Below are positions 61,605 to 64,000 of a DNA stretch of 64,000 nucleotides, piece by piece. Position 1 is the stretch's first letter. Each line of letters starts with the position of its first letter. The stretch is from Sporisorium sorghi (taxonomy: Eukaryota; Basidiomycota; Ustilaginomycetes; Ustilaginales; Ustilaginaceae), in assembly GCA_023212695.1 (NCBI GenBank), contig JALCCG010000002.1:358276-422275 (forward strand), given 5' to 3'. Both the position numbers and the translations under genes were made by a program. The notes under the pieces were generated by a model. That model was given only the letters and a program-made list of their open reading frames with translations. It searched no databases and was not told the DNA's origin.

Positions 61605-63374
61605 CTATTTTGCTCTTGTGAGCGATTGGGAAAGCTCCGTAAATATAACCCCGAGCGCATGTGCCCCGGCGTCCGGGTAGCCGATGCTCCGCTCGCCGAC
61701 GGTTCCGGCTCTTCCCATGCGAGCTACGAGGGCCTCCGTGCTTTTTCCACCCTCCACGGCTGCCCGTGCCGCTTGAACGCCGGCAGCCAACAGATTCTCC
61801 CCGTCATGCGCGCTAACTCTCCAAGCCTCAGCATACGGAATGAGTGCGTCCATCAGCGTCTTATCCCCCACAACTGCCCCTCTTCCAAAGGATCTTTCAC
61901 CCGTGTCCTGTATTCCTTGAACCACGGCTTCCATCATCTCGGCGATTTCAGCTATGGACAGCTCCTTCTTATGCAACGCATATTTGCCCGCCGCCCGAAA
62001 GGCAGAGCCCCAGATCGGACCGGATGCGCCGCCGCAATGCTCCATGATAATCAGTGAACAGGCGTTCAAGAAACTTCCGATATCAGCGGCCTCGGATATA
62101 AGCTCCTCCCATTCGGCTTTGAGTTGCTTGAATCCCTTGGCAACACTCATGCCAAAATCACCGTCACCGGCGTGCGCATCCAGTTCACAGAACGGGACTT
62201 CGTTCGCAATAATGACCTCACTCATTTTGTCTATCAAGTAGATGATGTTGTTCAGTGACAATTGATCGTCCGAAACGGCAGCATACTCTTCATGTGTCAC
62301 CATGTTGTAGGATTCCGGCTGCTTCTTATGCCAGGATTCCTCTAGAACATCGTGAAATACGACAGGCTCTAGCGGTCCTCGTGTTACGAGTGCAGGCGTG
62401 TCACACGGCTCGCCCAGCAAATATTTCAGCTGGTCCGTCAATTTCATGATGGAGACCGAAGCGCCTACCATATCGATGCTTGTCATGTAATTGCCGACAA
62501 AGACTTTAAGCACCGTAACGTTCCGCTGATTTAATTCCCGCATGACAGAACGGTTCAAGAGATACAGCTCCTGCAGCGGGGTGCCCCCGAAGCCGTTGAC
62601 CAATACGGCAACTTCCTGCGGGCTATCACCGTTTACTTGCAGACTTTCCAGCAGCTCCGCTACCATTCTCCGTGCCAGCTCGTCAGCCGGAATCATCTGC
62701 TCACGGCGGATTCCAGGCTCGCCGTGAATGCCTACGCCATACTCCATTTCCTGCTCGCCAATGGAGAAAGTCGGCGTCCCCTTGGCAGGCACCGTGCAGG
62801 ACGTGAACGCACAGCCAATGCTTTTGACATTATCGATGGCATGCTGAGCCGCTTCTTTAACCTGCTCCAGCGACATGCCGACCTCTGCGGCCGCACCCGC
62901 TATTTTATGTACCAAAACCGTGCCCGCGACCCCTCTTTTTCCTACGGTGTACAGGCTGTCTTCAACCGCGATGTCATCGTCAACCTTCACATAGTCGACT
63001 TGAATGCCATCTTCATTCGCCAGATAGGCGGCATTCTTGAAATTCATCATATCTCCGCTGTAGTTCTTAATAATCAACAGGGTGCCCTTCCGACTGGCCG
63101 ATGCCCGGATTGCCTGATACACCTGAATTTGGGATGGAGATGCAAACACATCGCCGCAAACCGCGACGTCCAGCATGCCCTTGCCGATAAAACCCGCATG
63201 CGCAGGCTCATGCCCGCTCCCCCCGCCACTGATCAAGGTTACTTTGTCCTGGTTCATGTTTTTCTTTTGGATAAAGGTATGCTTATGATGAAATTCCAAC
63301 TCTGGATGAGCCATGACGAAGCCGCTGCACATCTCTCTGACGAGGGTTTCCGGTTTGTTCATGATTTTCTTCAT
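61605..63374 (-). CDS. dhaK: ATP-dependent dihydroxyacetone kinase, DhaK-DhaL fusion
   Basis: Phosphorylates dihydroxyacetone (or a related triose) with ATP. 589 residues, the length of single-chain DHA kinases. The N-terminal DhaK part has GGGSGHEPAHAG (50-61) and the substrate-binding His H217 in YGVGIHGEPG. The C-terminal DhaL part has DAHAGDGDFG near 407-416 for the Mg-ATP and CGGASGPIWGSAF. PTS-type DhaM is not adjacent, so ATP rather than phosphoenolpyruvate is the likely donor. Start after AAGGATG, with spacing of eight. Confidence 0.93.
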   Translation of the reverse strand: MKKIMNKPETLVREMCSGFVMAHPELEFHHKHTFIQKKNMNQDKVTLISGGGSGHEPAHAGFIGKGMLDVAVCGDVFASPSQIQVYQAIRASASRKGTLLIIKNYSGDMMNFKNAAYLANEDGIQVDYVKVDDDIAVEDSLYTVGKRGVAGTVLVHKIAGAAAEVGMSLEQVKEAAQHAIDNVKSIGCAFTSCTVPAKGTPTFSIGEQEMEYGVGIHGEPGIRREQMIPADELARRMVAELLESLQVNGDSPQEVAVLVNGFGGTPLQELYLLNRSVMRELNQRNVTVLKVFVGNYMTSIDMVGASVSIMKLTDQLKYLLGEPCDTPALVTRGPLEPVVFHDVLEESWHKKQPESYNMVTHEEYAAVSDDQLSLNNIIYLIDKMSEVIIANEVPFCELDAHAGDGDFGMSVAKGFKQLKAEWEELISEAADIGSFLNACSLIIMEHCGGASGPIWGSAFRAAGKYALHKKELSIAEIAEMMEAVVQGIQDTGERSFGRGAVVGDKTLMDALIPYAEAWRVSAHDGENLLAAGVQAARAAVEGGKSTEALVARMGRAGTVGERSIGYPDAGAHALGVIFTELSQSLTRAK

Positions 63375-63454
63375 AATTATCGCATCCTTACGATTTGGAG
63401 TGGTTGATTTAGAGCAGACCCTATATTAATCTGACTGATTCCACAGAAACGATC

Positions 63455-64000
63455 CTAATCTTCAGTAGACGGATCAACATGAATGTCACTGTCAGGATCG
63501 GTCATTACCCAGCGTGTGAAGGTTACGTGCAGCCCGGAACGGGTCGGCGAACAAATAAAAGGCCCTGCCTGACTTGCTGTATTGATCGGAAAAGGCGCCA
63601 CTCGAAGAGTTCGCCAAGGATGCGTCTCAGTTCTCGCCCTAATGATGACCGCATCATTCATTCTCGAAGCGCGGATCGTGACATTCTCGCCAACCCACTC
63701 CGGTACAGGTGCGAGCGACCAATCCGAGTATCCTTGAGTGACAACAACAGCAAGCTGCGGGATTCCATCATTAATCTCGATCCCTGCTTTGATCCATTGC
63801 CTCGGAGCGTTCATCAGCATGATTCCTGCCTGATCATAAAGCTCCGTAAACGATTGCAGCTGAAACGTTACTTCCATGGCCGTATCCTTTTCCCACCGTG
63901 TGAGCAGAGAATGTCCGCTGTCGCGTTGAAACCCGTATAAGGTTTTCTCCCAATAATCACTGCCTTCTCTGGACTCTACCTTCAAATATTGTCCTTCCTT
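63455..64000 (-). CDS. DUF1349 protein, 5' end outside window
   Basis: 182 codons seen; the frame stays open to the window edge and the text just before the first internal TTG (KEGQYL) continues the typical DUF1349 lead-in, so the true start lies beyond 64,000. A concanavalin-like beta-sandwich: DYWEKTLYGFQRDSGHSLL, QAGIMLMNAPRQWIKAGIE, VTQGYSDWSLAP, FICSPTRSGLHVTF. DUF1349 proteins resemble laminin-G-type regulators such as yeast Ynl/YeaX; they bind glycans, but the function is unknown. 80 bases from the DHA kinase start and in the same direction. Confidence 0.85.
   Translation of the reverse strand, partial: KEGQYLKVESREGSDYWEKTLYGFQRDSGHSLLTRWEKDTAMEVTFQLQSFTELYDQAGIMLMNAPRQWIKAGIEINDGIPQLAVVVTQGYSDWSLAPVPEWVGENVTIRASRMNDAVIIRARTETHPWRTLRVAPFPINTASQAGPFICSPTRSGLHVTFTRWVMTDPDSDIHVDPSTED

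Noticed and set aside
1..64000. Prophage, insertion sequence, CRISPR or toxin-antitoxin module
   Set aside because: No transposase, integrase, phage structural gene, regularly spaced repeat or paired small toxin-antitoxin ORFs were recognised in either strand.

Overview
The window is a chromosomal segment of a Gram-positive, low-to-mid GC Firmicute, most likely a Paenibacillus. The grounds are AGGAGG-type ribosome binding sites throughout, a class I lysyl-tRNA synthetase under a T-box, a YesM/YesN two-component pair beside an Lpl-type ABC importer, lipobox lipoproteins, many carbohydrate-uptake cassettes and three Gfo/Idh/MocA dehydrogenases. No prophage, insertion sequence, CRISPR array, rRNA or tRNA gene was recognised. 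Genus assignment is inference from gene style; no database search was run.

Layout. (1) 1-13,054, all minus strand: a synthase-dependent exopolysaccharide locus in two transcription units. The upstream unit encodes a membrane-anchored glycosidase-like protein, a HEAT-repeat protein, a family 2 glycosyltransferase, a response-regulator-like protein, a WbpA-type nucleotide-sugar dehydrogenase and a TIM-barrel protein; it ends at a clear intrinsic terminator. The downstream unit encodes a double polysaccharide-deacetylase lipoprotein, a TviB/WbpO-type dehydrogenase and a glycosyltransferase with an N-terminal PilZ domain that runs off the left edge. Two amino-uronate dehydrogenases plus a deacetylase suggest a polymer with N-acetyl-aminouronic residues. 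(2) 13,055-15,960: a 670-base gene-poor stretch, a small ORF, and class I LysRS with its T-box leader. (3) 15,964-20,260: a six-gene minus-strand operon (small protein, Gly/Ser-rich membrane protein, glutathionylspermidine-synthase-like ATP-grasp protein, lipoprotein, DUF350 membrane protein, K+ channel) behind a textbook SigW-like ECF promoter (TGAAAC-N16-CGTATC). This resembles the E. coli ygiBC and yjfLMC loci and is probably the least-described system here. (4) 20,460-24,900: a candidate plus-strand small RNA, a glutaredoxin-like protein, a His-rich lipoprotein, orphan cobyric acid synthase and a DoxX-like membrane protein.

(5) 24,929-34,073: an Lpl-type ABC importer with a ThuA-like protein and a dehydrogenase, divergent from a YesM/YesN-type two-component system; the shared intergenic region carries four direct repeats in two pairs with 21-bp periodicity, a likely operator. 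(6) 34,208-36,978: a second dehydrogenase and a low-GC secreted beta-propeller protein. (7) 37,125-42,824: a complete ribose operon rbsRKDACB with a perfect palindromic operator. (8) 43,024-46,398: a UgpA/UgpE/UgpB-like importer without its ATPase. (9) 46,504-48,651: arginase and ornithine aminotransferase (arginine catabolism). (10) 48,801-51,548: an ACR3/bile-acid-type transporter, a TIGR01777-type epimerase and a YdhK-like lipoprotein. (11) 51,756-58,225: AraC regulator, mannose-6-phosphate isomerase with an extra N-terminal domain, ROK kinase and GH38 alpha-mannosidase, a coherent route from mannosides to fructose-6-phosphate. (12) 58,431-64,000: a DUF6953-like protein, a third dehydrogenase, remnants of a small membrane-protein gene, a small membrane protein, an HSL-type esterase, a DhaK-DhaL dihydroxyacetone kinase and a DUF1349 protein cut by the right edge.
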